Shown: in pieces, positions 46,490-59,495 of the stretch | How positions within the stretch are numbered: position 1 is the stretch's first letter | Layout of the letters: the number at the start of each line of letters is the position of its first letter | NCBI GenBank assembly: GCA_000711775.1 | Contig: ARYC01000288.1 | Location: 1-64,000 of the forward strand | Direction: 5' to 3' | DNA length: 64,000 nucleotides | From: Oxytricha trifallax | Taxonomy: Eukaryota > Ciliophora > Spirotrichea > Sporadotrichida > Oxytrichidae | Translations under genes and position numbers: made by a program | The notes under the pieces: generated by a model | Told to the model about the DNA's origin: nothing | The model's database searches: none | What the model saw: only the letters and a program-made list of their open reading frames with translations

Positions 46490-47480
46490 TCTCCAGGACC
46501 TCTTTCCACATTTGAATGCTCTCGCACTTATTGGGAATCCTCTCTCTCCAGATGTTGATGGCTGTCTTCAAGTCGCCGAGTTTCCCTCTATTTTTTATGT
46601 TTTAAGCCTCTTTTATCATGTTCCTCCCGCCTTCAGAGGTCTCCATTACCAGCTGGAACATTATCAGGTTCTCGAATTGCACATTAACAAAAACATATTT
46701 ATTAGGAATAGGTCTAGAATAAATTTGATGGTAGACTTTATGCATTAAAAGTCAAATGTGAAATAATCTGATTAAATTTATATGACTTGCTAAAGTCTTA
46801 CTATTAATTTCCGTAAAACTTTCAATAATAACAAAATAGTAGACTATGAACAATTGATTGAATGATTGCGTCATTTATGTATTTATAATATTTCTTACTG
46901 TATTTTTCCATTATTATAATTTCTAAAAAATTATTCTTATTGTCGATATAGTTGGGAAAGTAGGAATCTCACTCCTTGAATGACAAATGGATGACCTGTT
47001 TGAACATTTCGTCAAACTGTGCGATGTACTGCTGATAAATTATGAAGTAGATTTAATAGATCTGGTACTTATTTATAAGCTCTTTTTCAAGATTTGATCG
47101 TACTGAGACAAATTTCTCCAGTCCTTCACGTTCCAGTAGTATTCAATCAGCATTTCTTGGTTCTAGAGGGCATGAGCGATGTCTCTGTAACATAATTAAA
47201 TTCTAAACAGAGTTTAAGAAAACGAATCTTGACAGTAACGAGTATATTGAATTATTAAGCAACTTGAGACTCTCAATAAAAAGATTATCCCAAATTCTCA
47301 AATCCATCTCCTTAAATCTATTAGTGTCTAATTTGTTGCCAGGCTTATTTTGATTGCTTTATTTATTCATCAAAGCCATATCTGAAATGCTATTCTCAAG
47401 CCTTGCATCTTCTTTTATAACTAAGTTGAAATTATTGCTTCATCAATTGGCTAGACATTTGCTGATGCACGATCGGTTAA
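46490..47480 (-). CDS. TRA1: TRRAP FAT-domain MDSs, copy C; one in-frame TGA
   Basis: Minus strand, in order: 47410-47210 (ARLENSISDMALMNKQSNQN, then KEMDLRIWDNLFIESLKLLN, matching TRRAP 'PEYQLWEDHWIRCSKELNQW'); 47190-46930 (QNQEMLIEYYWNVKDWRNLS, then QYDQILKK and AQFDEMFKQVIHLSFKE); 46700-46490 (QFENLIMFQLVMETSEGGRN, then GDLKTAINIWRERIPNKCES, matching 'LHDMKTVVKTWRNRLP'). After HLSFKE this copy has TGA where the inverted copy at 59.09 kb has TGG (Trp). The first two pieces have no equally good copy elsewhere. The plus-strand frame at 46512 is a shadow. Confidence 0.8.
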
Positions 47481-47749
47481 AAGTTTCCTGTATAGATCTT
47501 TGTGATTGTCCTTATTAATTGATAACCGTTACTATTATAAAAACAATCAAAAAATTATTCTTTTTGTAAATAAAAGTTTCTTTTTATGTATAACAACCCC
47601 TATTATATATACTAAAATGCAATTAATTATGGATTTAAAGCCAATTCAATAAATAAGATTAATTGTCAACAAAATATTTTAGATTAAAATTATAATTCCT
47701 GAATGATATAAAGAAATTCTTAATTATTTTTAATAACAACTTTACTTAT

Positions 47750-48260
47750 TAAGCTCTTCCCACATTTGATGCTAGCCATAGCTTACTATTGACCTTGTTA
47801 TTTATTTTAAATTATAATGACTCTCAATCCAACAATTCAACCTTTCTGAGCTAGTTTGCTATACATCTCATTCAAAGATAAAATGTATCTTTCATTTGTT
47901 GGGTACAGGTTAATGTGGTTCTCTAAGATTGAGATATATAAATGATTACTATAATATAGGTTCTTACCCAGATATTCGAAATATTTATAGACATTATCTA
48001 CAAATTATAGAAATCAGAAATAAATAAATATTTGTTTGAAGGTAATTTGGGAAGACATTCTTTCTGTAATCTGTAAAAAAATGTATAAGATTATCTAGAG
48101 ATCAAGAATTGGTTTATTGATTCTGTTAAAATTGGAATCATTAATTAATTAAAAAATTATTAGTTATAAAAGTACATGATTTTATTAGTTATTAATAATA
48201 ATTATCTTAGAAATTAAATTCAATGTGATTTTGTTTTGTTTTACTTTTTTTAGTGAGATA
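47750..48260 (-). pseudogene. Decayed copy C of the 12.1-kb piece
   Basis: TTCTTACCCAGATATT, GGGAAGACATTCTTTCTGTAATC and GATCAAGAATT pair with 12105-12250; flanking DNA (GCTATACATCTCATTCAAAGA) also pairs with about 12005-12030. Confidence 0.6.
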
Positions 48261-48780
48261 CTTCGAAACAAATAAATATGAGTTAAAATCGAATGTATCT
48301 AAAGTTAAATTAATTAAATAAAACTTAATAAATTAAATAATTTTAAAATTTATGATAAATCCCACAAATTTTATTAGAAATAGGTTCTTATCTCAATACT
48401 ATAAATAATTAAAATTAATAAATATATTATATTACTGCAGAATTTATAAAATTTAAAATGGTTTTTAAAGGATAAAATTATATTAACTTGAAAATTTGTG
48501 TTTCATAAAAATATAAAAGTTATTAAAATATAATTAATCATTATTGTTTTTTTATTTAATTCAAATTCAAGAATTAATTTAGACAATATTTATAAAGTAA
48601 TTATATATAAATCATGATATTTTTCCTCAGAAAAATTAGTGCAATTAATTTATTAATCAACTGAAATGCTTAATATATAAAAATTAATTTAATATTTTGG
48701 TAAAATATCATTTAATCTTTGTGTTTGAATATCCTGAATCTTTGAAAGGATCTTATTTACGTAGCTTGCCTTTTATCAAT

Positions 48781-49255
48781 ATTGTAGGAATACAATTGAT
48801 TTGGGAAATAAGTTAAAGTAAAGTAAAGTGTAATCAGAAATTAATCACGATATTTAGGGAAATAAGTTTATAATTGATAAATAAAATAATTAAAATCGTG
48901 GCAGTTAACTTCTGGAAATCTATACAATATGGTACTTGTCTGATATAGAATTCTAAATCAGCTAGACTTTACTTCTGGCGGTACAGCTCTATCGAATCCC
49001 TGGAGCGAGAAAACTTGACTTTTTTTTTGGTTGATTTGTTTAGTTGAATTTAATGTCAAAATTAAAATCAAGTTATCTCGCTCCAGGGATTCGATAGAGG
49101 GGTACCGCCAATAGTAAAGTCTGGCTTATTTTGAATTCTCTATCAAACAAGTACCATATTGTCTAGATTTCCAGAAGTTAACTGTCACGATTTTAATTAT
49201 TTTATTTATCAATTATAAAATAATTTCCCAAATCAATTGTATTTATTCCTACAAT
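48781..49255. mobile_element. Foldback MITE-like element, copy 3 (best preserved), AAT target duplication
   Basis: Arms of about 220 bp are near-perfect reverse complements (GATTCGATAGAGGGGTACCG against CGGTACAGCTCTATCGAATC; CTCGCTCCAGGGATTCG near the loop). Ends ATTGTAGGAATACAATTG and TATTTATTCCTACAAT. AAT flanks both sides (48778-48780 and 49256-49258). No coding capacity. Confidence 0.85.
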
Positions 49256-52200
49256 AATTAAAATAATAATTAAAAACCATTATTTAAACAATTTAGGAAT
49301 AAAATAATCCCTAAATTTAATAGATATTTTATTTTTAATAGTTAGCTATATTATTCATGATATACAAGACTGTTTATAGTATCTTAACGACAATTATATT
49401 AAAATATACAAATAATTAATATTTTATACAAAAAGTCTCATTAGAGTCTATTTTAATTTTGACAAATAATTATTGAGCTCTATAACCTTGAGTTCATTTA
49501 TTCTATATGAATTAAAATTAAATAAAATGAAATTTTATAATTTATTTAATTAAAATTACAGTTTTACATACTTAATGCAATACAGTATATTTTATTCTTA
49601 GCTTTTGAAACTTTTATTAAAAATCAATCTTTTTAATATTGGCTAACAACATAAAAAATGAGTAGTGTGTAAAATTAAATCGACACCATGAATTATAAGA
49701 AAAAACTAGATTTAAAATATCCCACTATTAATTTTATTGTGAGATGATAATTGAACATCATTATATTCTACAAAAAAGCTTAAATTTGAATAATTTTTCT
49801 TTCCATTTGATACTTGTCTTCAACATCCTTTATCTTATGTTGGATCAATGCTATATTCTCTTCTTAGCATTTATAAATGTCATTTAACAAGAAATACTTA
49901 AGTCTCACATTCTTATTCGCTTGAATAAAAAAAATTAAATTTGCAATAGTTAAATAGAAAATTATCACAAAAGTGTATAGTATGCCCTTTTGCAATTTTG
50001 TATTATAAAACCATAAACCCTTTCATTTTGATATTACTCATTTATTAATTCATCTTTTTAATACACAATGCCAAATAATTTTGAATAAAAGTATAGCTAA
50101 TGTATAAATTTAATTAGAGAAAAAATAATTGAAATATTTAAATAATAGGAATTATTTTTGCATTAATTTAGACAATTTGGCTTATTTATAAGAAAAAAGA
50201 TTAAATAAATTGAACTCTCTGTTTGTATTACTAAATTAAAGAATAAAATTAAAATGATAAAAAATAGTTTTGATTTATTCTATTAAAATGATTATGAATA
50301 AAAACTTTATTTATCTTTATAGATTGATATATTATAGAACAGGAAAATAAATAATATTCTGCTGTAAATGTAAAATAAAGTCCAGTCAATATTTTAAAAC
50401 AAATTAATTTTTTAAAAAGTCTTTTCTCTAAATAAATTCAATTACAACATTAATAATCTAATCATGCTTATGAATTTCTGAGCGAAGATTGTGAAGAAAA
50501 TGTCTAGTTATCTTAATTATAATAATATTATGATAAAATTCCAATATAACTTTTTCTATTCTTATCTTTAACTAGAGGATTTTACAATTCCTTTTAATTG
50601 CTATTCTATTAATATAAATTATTAATTAAAAATGTTTAAGTATTATTTAATCCGGAAAGACTATTTTTTTTTAAAAATTAAAAACTTTTAAAAAATGGTA
50701 ATATTCTTTTTTTATCTGGAATATTAAATGTTATTTATTATCAAATTTAAGAATTTCTTAATTTTACTTCTCTTTTTTTAGTAAAGCTAAAATAAGTAAA
50801 TCGAATCATTAATTAAAATATTTTATCACAAATATATAAAATTAATGTAATGTTATATTTTAACAAATAAAGAAAGAAAGCATAAATAGCATTTTTACTA
50901 CAGAATTAATTCTTAAGACTAAACTTGTAAAAAAGTTGTTGAATAAGATATTTTATTAACTTAAACTTTTAAGGAATACCCTATGAAATATGGGGTTTAA
51001 ATTTATATAATTCGATCAATTTAATCTAAATAAGTACTCATAGTCCTTGCAAAAGAAATCTTGGACAAAGAAAGCGAAAATATTAGTTTTGCTTGATCGT
51101 TGATTTCTAATTATTGAAACTATTGCTGTAATAAAAGAATAATAGATATTATTCCACAGAATTATATATAGAAATCTCCTAAGATATGAGAGAAAGAAGA
51201 AATTTATCACGTTTATAAATAGGTAATTGAATAAATTAATTTAAGCTATTTTCATTAATAACCCAGAAATAAATTAGGTTCATTTTATATATCTGCTGAT
51301 TTGTTGATAACCTCGACCATTTTTCAACTCTAATCGAGGAGATAAACTTATTTAGAATTATTTTTAGTTCCTAAATAAAAATGACATTCTTTGACCTTTT
51401 TTAAGTTTAATTATTTACTAATATAGTTATAGTTTAAGAGGGTTATTGCTGTTTTAATATTTTAAATATAGATGCTCTTGAAATCCTGAACAAGATTTTA
51501 GTTCTTTATTATGATATAATAAACATTCCTATTTTTTCCAAAAAATAATTATTCTTCCATAAACCTAAGAAAATATAAATAAATAAATTGCTAATTGAAT
51601 AGTGCATTAAATTTTAATTAATGTGTGGTCTACCGAAGAACTGCAAATGAAAGTATAAGTTTTTTATGCCAAAATTTCAACTTATATGATAATATATTTA
51701 ATTCATTTATTCTTGCCTTAAAATAATGAATTTATTAATAACTTTTATGATACATAATTGATTTGGTTGTTCGATGAAGTTGATCCTTATAAATTTATTA
51801 AATATTTGGGTCATATACTTAAATATGATAAAAATATCATTTCAAACAAATGTTCATAAAGAACATTATTTAAATTGCCTTTTAAAAGTTTAATTCAAGA
51901 AATGTGAATAAATTAGTTTAGTGTTATTTTATAGAATTGCCACGTTTGAATTAGGATTGTTAAATAACCAAAGTAGATAAAATCGTTAAATTAAGTATAT
52001 ATTTACACTAAAACATGGATTGTTAAGATTTTGATATACAACAGTTTACTCTGTATAAAAGCAATTTAATTAAGCATTTTCAAATAAAAATATGCATCTA
52101 TTTTTAGAATATTATTCAAATATTAAAATTACTTAATAATTATGATTTAAACTTTTTTAAATAAAAATTTATAAATCTTTTTAATAAAAATTATGTTCTT

Positions 52201-52980
52201 CTTAATTTTTTTACAGCTTATAAATAATCTTAATTGTAGGAGGAGAAGATTCCTGCCCCCGCGCAGTTTTTTTTAAACATAAAACTTCCTTAACTTGTTA
52301 GAAATTTTATAAGAAACATATTAATCACTACTTCAATTTCCCTCCCCTATATTGAGCAATTATTTTAAAATATAACTTTCAAGACTTACAACTATTCCTT
52401 GTCTCAATATTAAGTAAATATTATAGAGCTTTTTATTTTTTATTAATAATTAATGCATATTCATGATATTATTATTCGAATCTTTATCATGAAAAGAGAA
52501 TTAATGGATGTTTAAATTAGTAAAATTTGTACATAGATAAAAATAAAGATTTATTTAAATTGATAAAAATTACATATTTTTATATATTGGGCAGGAAATT
52601 TCCAAAAGGCAGAGAGCAAATTTTTAAGGGCAGGAAACTTTCACCCCAACTGTATTTAAATGTAAATAAATTATATTCCGACAATTATAATTAAATTGCA
52701 ACGTCTTATCGCATTTTCGACTTCAGCAATTCATTTTAATAAATAAGAGAATCATTTGACATAAGATTTAAGAAACATATTTTTTTCAAAAACTCCAGCC
52801 ATTTTAAAATCACAATATTTCTTGAATACTCACTTAATTTTACATGGTATAACCTATTGAAGCATGTTATAAATTATAAAAGAGCGCCCAAATATTTAAA
52901 AGAATTATGATTAAATAAAGTAACAGTAAATTACTTCCTAAGTATTTTTATCTAGATATTTTCATTGAAAATTTATTATT
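49256..52980. other. AT-rich DNA, mostly nothing recognised
   Basis: One short island at 49800-49925 reads on the minus strand VRLKYFLLNDIYKCQEENIA, then LIQHKIKDVEDKYQMERK, a possible coiled-coil MDS of unknown origin. The 64-codon frame at 51016-51210 shows no family features. Confidence 0.4.
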
Positions 52981-52984
52981 TTTA

Positions 52985-53130
52985 TATTTAACTCTATTTA
53001 AACATTCAAGCTGCTGCATTTTTGCGACCCATTTTCAGTTTCGATCAGCTTTAATCAAAATACTATCACAAAGTCTTGCATAAGCTTTTGGTCTTTTATT
53101 TCTAATTATAAAAGTATATATATAAATTCT
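52985..53130 (-). pseudogene. Decayed copy C of the 35.3-kb piece
   Basis: The minus strand has KDQKLMQDFV, shared with 35.3 kb, then stops. Confidence 0.5.
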
Positions 53131-53429
53131 AAATTCTTTAAAAGAAAACATATTATGAAATCAAAATGTTTCAATAAATTTTATAATTTCCTTGAAATGC
53201 TAGTCATTGCCTTTAATTGAAATTCATTTTAATTGATGGCATAAATGCAAGCTCAAATATCATAAACTTCTATTCATAAGTATGTTTTATATTAGAATTT
53301 CTTTCAAAGTTATAATATTTCTGCTGTCTCTTTTTCTAGAGGGGAAAGTTGTAAGGCACTTCATAAAAGTAAAGAATTATAATGTGATTAATTTTAATTA
53401 TTGATTGATATCTGTATAATTAATTAGAT

Positions 53430-54180
53430 CGAATAGGATCGAAAGCTTTGATTTGTGATTTTTTTATATCACAGAAATTCGTTTGTATAAAATTCAGAGA
53501 AAGTTGTTACAAATGGGATTATGCATATATTTAATCAAGCATTATTATAATTTTGAAAACTTTAACCAGCACTTGTCAATTTTTATTAATATAAATTTAA
53601 TTGTTTTGAATAAAAGAATGTCCTAAATATTTGAATCTCTAGAAACTCGCTCTCTTAGTGAGTAAGAGCTAAGCTTGAAATGGTTTTCAATATGACAGTC
53701 ATATTTTCAAATCATATAAATTAATTTCAAGGATAACTTATTAATAAATATTGCTTTATCCACTCTACTTTAACTATAAATTCTAAATCTTAATCTATTT
53801 CTTCTTATATACTCGTTACTGAATAATTAGCTTAAAATTTAAGTTTAAGCTCGAACAAGACTTAAAATTAAAAATCAGGGATTTACATTAGGATTCTTAA
53901 AACATGTGTTTTTAATTGGAAAATAATTATAATTCTTTTAGATATCAAGTTCTTCAATCTTTTGGTTTTGCTGCATGAGCAATCTCTCATAGTTCATATT
54001 AAATTTATTTATATTAATTGTTATGATAATTTGCCTATGGTACAAGTTATAAAGGAGGTAAAGTATCTTTTGGAAACTAAAATTTATTTAAACATGGTGC
54101 ATAAATTTACTGCTTGAGGGTACTACATTATAGGATAAGTTTTACAAATCTTTACTTGCTCATATCATTATATTTCAAAC
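53430..54180 (-). pseudogene. Decayed copy C of the 15.65-16.6 kb TRRAP pieces
   Basis: Shares CTAGAAACTCGCTCTCTTAG, AGTAAGAGCT, TTTAAGCTCGAACAAGACTTAA and TTTTGGTTTTGCTGCATGAG with copy A. At 53430-53455 it shows the uninterrupted version of the site where copy A carries the foldback element. Confidence 0.62.
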
Positions 54181-54779
54181 TGTGTTACTCTATACTCAAA
54201 TATTTGAGTATTTTTATTTAAAATTTTTTATAAAAATATTGCTGTCTTTCTTTGAAGAATTTATACATGTCCTCTTGTGAGCTTGCCATTTCACTAAGTA
54301 CATTTAAGCATTTGCATATCAACTAGTATTTATATCTAATCTAATATAAATCTGAACATTAATCTTTGAATTAAAAATAAAATTAAAAAAAGCATTTTAA
54401 ATTATATATTTTTTTCCAAAAAAATCTCTTATCATTATTATTTAGTTATTGTATTTAAAAACGATTTGGTAATAATTTTTTAATGTATATTATTTGACTA
54501 AAATAGAGCATACAAATTTCATGATACTCTCCCTTGATAAAATTATAAAATGTTTAAGTTTTAAAGATTAAACATTGTTATAGGTCATTTACAATTTATT
54601 GTTGCTAATAAAAAGTTTATCCCCTCTTTACTTGGATTTAAATAATTTTAAAAGAAAGTGCATTTCCTATAAAAGGAAACCAATGTAATTCAATTATATA
54701 AATCTGCTGTTTATTTAATTTTTTTTAAGCATTTAACCAAAGATTTCTTTACTTAAAACTCCTCCAAAATAAAATTATT

Positions 54780-54986
54780 TATCTTAATTTGATTGATAAA
54801 TCTCACCTAATAATATATTTAATATTATCAACTCAGTGTGAAGACGATGGTTGGGGAATATCTCATACATGTGATGCACGTATTCAAAGGAGATGTCGCT
54901 GGCCTTGATCACGGGGAAGAATAAACGGGAAATAAAGTCGTTTATGCGAAGTTTCAATCCGTGGTTGAATTTCTGGTATTATTAAT
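54780..54986 (-). CDS. TRA1: TRRAP MDS, copy C, complete version of the 18.85-kb piece
   Basis: Encodes the same peptide as 39.4-39.6 kb (NHGLKLRINDFISRLFFPVI and onward), with one synonymous difference. Intact frame; B or C may supply this segment to the somatic gene because A is truncated. Confidence 0.72.
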
Positions 54987-55990
54987 TGATAAATAATTGC
55001 AGACGTTTATATATTATATAATATATATATATATATATTATATATAAATATAAGAATTTTTAATATGAATATTATAAATGATTAAATTTGAATATTTTAA
55101 GAAGTAAATAAATAAGTTAATAAAATTAAAAATTAATTTGCAAATTTTTCAACAATAATGATTTTTTAACTGACGACATCAAATTTCTTTTCAAAGATCT
55201 TGAAAAATATAAATTTTTGTAATTAAACAACTAATACCTAATTATATTAATTTAAATAATACGACTTGCACATTATGATAAATAAAAGAGCTACTGTGTT
55301 GATGAAAAAATTTAAAATATTTTCAATTTTGAAATAGAAAATTAAGGAGGGTTACAATGTGTGAGAGAATTATTTTATTTGGGTCCCCCATAATTCTAAT
55401 TCCAAATTGTTAAATTTTAATTAAATCTAATCCTTATTTATACACGCAAATATATTTGATTTTAGGAGTTAGTTTCGGATCAGGATTAGAGGTGCGAAAA
55501 TACTTTGTGAATTATTTTTGTAAAAATTAAACGATTATGAAAAATTATTTTTACGGTTTCTTTATGTTTTATTTTTGCAAATACATTCTTTCAATAATTC
55601 TTTTGAAATTTATTATTTTAATTTATTGAACCACATTAATAAATTGAATCAGATTCTTTTAAAAAGAATAATAAGATAAGTAATAAGAAAATCTTTTAAA
55701 TATGATTTTTTTTTTCGGAAATTTTAAATAACAACTGTCGCTGTTTTTATTTTAAAAAATATAAATATCACTTTAATTTAATTTAAAAGTTATTTTTTAC
55801 ATAAAAAATATTACCTTTCTATAAAATTTTAGCAAAATCTTTTCAATATTGAGAAATAATTTTAATTCTAGTCTGATAGGTCTTTATATACACAATACAT
55901 TTTTGGTTAAAGATTTTTTTATCTTATGATTAAAGAAGTTCCTTTTACTTATTATTTATTAGTTATACTTATTTCCTTTCAATATTAAAA
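54987..55990. other. AT-rich DNA around the inversion point, with (AT)n tract
   Basis: An alternating AT run lies at 55015-55045. Copies to the left are on the minus strand and copies to the right on the plus strand. No coding segment recognised. Confidence 0.45.
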
Positions 55991-56029
55991 TAATTATCTC
56001 AAGAGGATTAATTATATGGAAGCTCCAGA

Positions 56030-57690
56030 ATAAATATAATTTATTAATATATCAACTCGAAGATGAGAATCTTCAATAAAATATAAACGATTGTTGATTA
56101 ATATAAATTGTTATTTTGCCATTTAAACAATTAAGATGCACTTTAAACTCATATTTAGCTATTGGAAGCAAAGCTTTATCAAAAATAAATAATATCAAAT
56201 GAAAAACCTTTTCTTCTTGTCTTCTTGTTTTGCGTTAATTACAAAAGAAAAAATTAATTATATCAATAATTATTAGTTTAATACAGAGTCCAGCAGGATT
56301 ATCCTTTAATATTTATATTTTTATAAAATATTTATAACAAATTATTAAAGAGTTATCCTTCATATATTTTTATGCTCTTCTATTTTTTCTAATTAATGAA
56401 CATTGTAAAAATACTTAAATCTTATCTTTACCATAATTTTGAATACTAAATTACCTATATCAATTTATATAAAAAATTGATTTAATAAATTGGAATATGT
56501 CGTTTGTTACACACATAAAATTATATATATAACTTTATAAATAACTTTCATTCAAATTTATTAAATACTAACCATATATAATTAATTATTAACTAAATTC
56601 GATAGATTTATTAAAGACTCTTTTATATATTAATACTGTATTTCATATATTTCGATTCATTAATAGATTAAACTTAAAAAATAACTCAATATTATAAATT
56701 TATTAAATAAATATTAAACTCTTAATATAATTTGAAATATTTTATGTTAGAGGCTCTTTATTTTTAGAAATTATAATCAAAATTAAAAAGGCTAGTATAA
56801 TCATTAGAAATGGTACATAAAAAAATGTATTACATTCGTTCACAAATTAACATTATAAACAATATCAAAATAACATATAGTATAATCATGGGTTAGATAA
56901 AATTTTTAAAATTTAATCTAGCTTAAACTTTTATAGTTTCCACAAGTTCAATCATTCTAAGCTACATAAATATAATCAGTTTAATAAATTTGATATGATA
57001 TTTTATCGTATCAATCGCAAACGCCAAAGTGAAGAATACAGACTTGCTTACTTAGTACAACATGAACTCAGCGAAATAGTAAGTTTCATAAAAAGTTAAT
57101 TCTATTTTATATAAAGTAGACTCAAATTAAGGTCAGTTCCCTTGAAAAGCTTCTGAATCACATGCTTTCGAGAAAATAAATTAAAGCAAAATAAATTACT
57201 CAATACTTCATATTAGTTATAAATGTAATCAATGAGAAATAAGATAAATTAGTAATATTAAAAATGGAGAATATCTGTGATTTTCTTTGAATCTTTTTTA
57301 TAATGGCTCAATAACAGCACTCAAGACCATGATTAGAATGATTAAAGACTTATTTGACAAAAAAAATAATTTTAAAAGTTCTGCGATCAAATAATAGTCA
57401 AACATGCAAAAGAAAGTTGCTGCAAACAGAGCACTCTAAATCATAATTTAAGAACTGCCAAATTCTATTATGTTTAAAGCTTATATTACAAACAATGACT
57501 CTTTGGTATATCAGGTTGAGAAGGAATGCAGATCCACTCTTGATAATTAAATGACTTTACAGTAAAATTATTCTGGATACTATTGATGACTCAGAGAAAG
57601 ACTTTTATTAAGATTTATTTTGACTACTTTTTAAATAGTTCAGAGCAGAACTTATCCATTACATTTATAAAAAGGTTATTATTCAATAAT
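56030..57690 (+). pseudogene. Decayed inverted copy D1: counterparts of 28.35 to 26.6 kb and 41.7 to 41.35 kb
   Basis: In order: GAAGATGAGAATCTTCAATAAA (56060; pairs with 28350), AATGAAAAACCTTTTCTTCTTG (56200; 28190), CCAGCAGGATTATCC (56290; 28090), CCACAAGTTCAATCATTCTAAG (56940; 27265), GAATCACATGCTTTCGAGAAAA (57150; 26830), then 57280-57650 pairing with B at 41.76-41.35 kb. The order is the reverse of copies A and B, so the block is inverted. Frames are broken throughout. Confidence 0.6.
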
Positions 57691-58090
57691 TTTTTAAGAA
57701 TTTAATTTAATTTAGTTTGATAAAGAAAAATGCTCAATAATAAAATTTAAATTTGGAAAATTGGGATCGAAAATCAGGGATGGTCAAATCCTGAGCTTTA
57801 TTAAAAAGCTCTCTATTTCACAAATGCATATGATGGTAAATAGAGGGTGATCAGATTTATCGAATAATAGGCAGTCTGGAGAATTAAATCTGATACTTAT
57901 TATTCTTTTCGTAAGTGCTATTGCATTAGGAATTACATAGACTAGAAGATGTTACTTTATATCAATTCTTACTCCCTAGTTTTATAGTGAGCGTAATGAA
58001 TGTGTAATAATCAGCATTTATAAGGGTAAAAAACTTTGACCATAGGAAATACTGATTAAATAATTTCTCCAAAACGAGTCGAATTATTGA

Positions 58091-58780
58091 AATACCCACA
58101 GCGAAAGGACAGACCCTACAAACAATATAAGCAATGAAGTACTTAGTAAGAATATATTCACGACTTCTTTCATATAGTGGAACACGCGAGGTCTGCTAAA
58201 ACATCCTTTATTTACGTATATGATCTATATTGATATCCGTTTTTTAGAAGAACATGGATTTTTGGAATTTTTGTTTTCATAGTTTATGATTGCTACTTCA
58301 ACTTACTTCGATATGTTTAAAATCCTTAATAAGATTAATTGCTTAATTTTTAGTAGAAATATAACAAGGTTACTCATTAAACAATACTATAATTTTATAA
58401 AAAGATTATTAGAAAATATTTACCAAAAATCATTTGGCTTTACATAATAAGAACTATTCATAAATGTATAATATAAATAGACACAAAGCTGCTTGGAAAC
58501 TCTATACAATGGAGCATTTAATTATAAAATAAATAATCATCAATATTTCAATTTTCTGCAAATATTTTAATTATCTATTTTCTCATTTCATTATATTTAT
58601 ATATTTTTTCAAGAACTTTCATTTTTAAAGGTAAATTCTTAATTGTCTGTTATTAAAATTTTTTTAAGAGATAAATCATTAAGTTTTTTATTTAAGTAAG
58701 CTAGTTTTACAACTATTATATTTTTTAATTTTAAATAAAATAGATATGCACAACTTTTTTTCTTAAATTCCTTTTGATTA
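58091..58780 (+). CDS. Open frame, unrecognised
   Basis: After a TGA at 58088-58090 the plus frame stays free of TGA for about 230 codons (NEVLSKNIFTTSFIQWNTRG, then FLEEHGFLEFLFSQFMIATS). The first ~100 codons are less AT-rich than the surroundings; the rest is IES-like. No family recognised, and no copy was seen elsewhere in the window. Spurious openness is possible because TGA is rare in AT-rich DNA. Confidence 0.25.
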
Positions 58781-58957
58781 TAATTAAATTATAATTTCTC
58801 ACTAACTCAGAAATTTTTATATTTTACTCGTTAGAAACATGTATAAATACACAATATTCTTAATTTATTCTTATTTCTAATCCAAAAATTTATCATAAAA
58901 TAAAAATCAAACTTTCTTTAATAAATAAAAATTTAATATAATGATATGTAATGTTAA

Positions 58958-59495
58958 AATCTTGAAAAAGAGCTTATAAATAAGTACCAGATCTACTACA
59001 TCTACTTCATAATCTATCAGCAGCACATCGCACAGTTTGACGAAATGTTCAAGCAGGTCATCCATTTGTCATTCAAGGAGTGGGATTCCTACTTGCCCAA
59101 CTATATCGACAATAAGAATAATTTGTTTAGAAATATATAGATACAAAAATTTGTTATGAAGAGAAATTAAAAACTGTAATTCTAATAAATTAAGTTGTTG
59201 TAATAAACATGATTAATTTAAAGACATAAGCATTATTTAAATTCTAGACCTACTCCTTATGAATATATTTTGTTAATGTGCAATTCGAGAACCTGATAAT
59301 GTTCCAGCTGGTAATGGAGACCTCTGAAGGCGGGAGGAACATGATAAAAGAGGCTTAAAACATGAAAAACAGAGGGAAACTCGGCGACTTGAAGACAGCC
59401 ATCAACATCTGGAGAGAGAGGATTCCCAATAAGTGCGAGAGCATTCAAATGTGGAAGGAGGTCCTGGAAAACAGAAATAATATTTACCCGAAGAA
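58958..59495 (+). CDS. TRA1: TRRAP FAT-domain MDSs, inverted copy D
   Basis: 58958-59115 reads YYIYFIIYQQHIAQFDEMFK, then QVIHLSFKEWDSYLPNYID, with Trp where copy C has TGA. 59270-59495 reads QFENLIMFQLVMETSEGGRN, then MIKEAQNMKNRGKLGDLKTA, matching TRRAP 'MKTVVKTWRNRLP'. Four differences from copy C in the second piece, three of them synonymous. The first piece starts abruptly at TTGAAAAAGAGC, a likely MDS boundary, because copy C continues upstream. The minus-strand frame 59257-59448 is a shadow. Confidence 0.78.

Noticed and set aside
46512..46748. 78-codon plus-strand frame and its near-identical 63-codon partner at 59257-59448
   Set aside because: Both are antisense shadows of the same conserved FAT-domain piece; the sense strand matches TRRAP.
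55010..55050. Alternating AT tract as a possible regulatory site or origin
   Set aside because: Such tracts are expected at this base composition; nothing ties it to a function.
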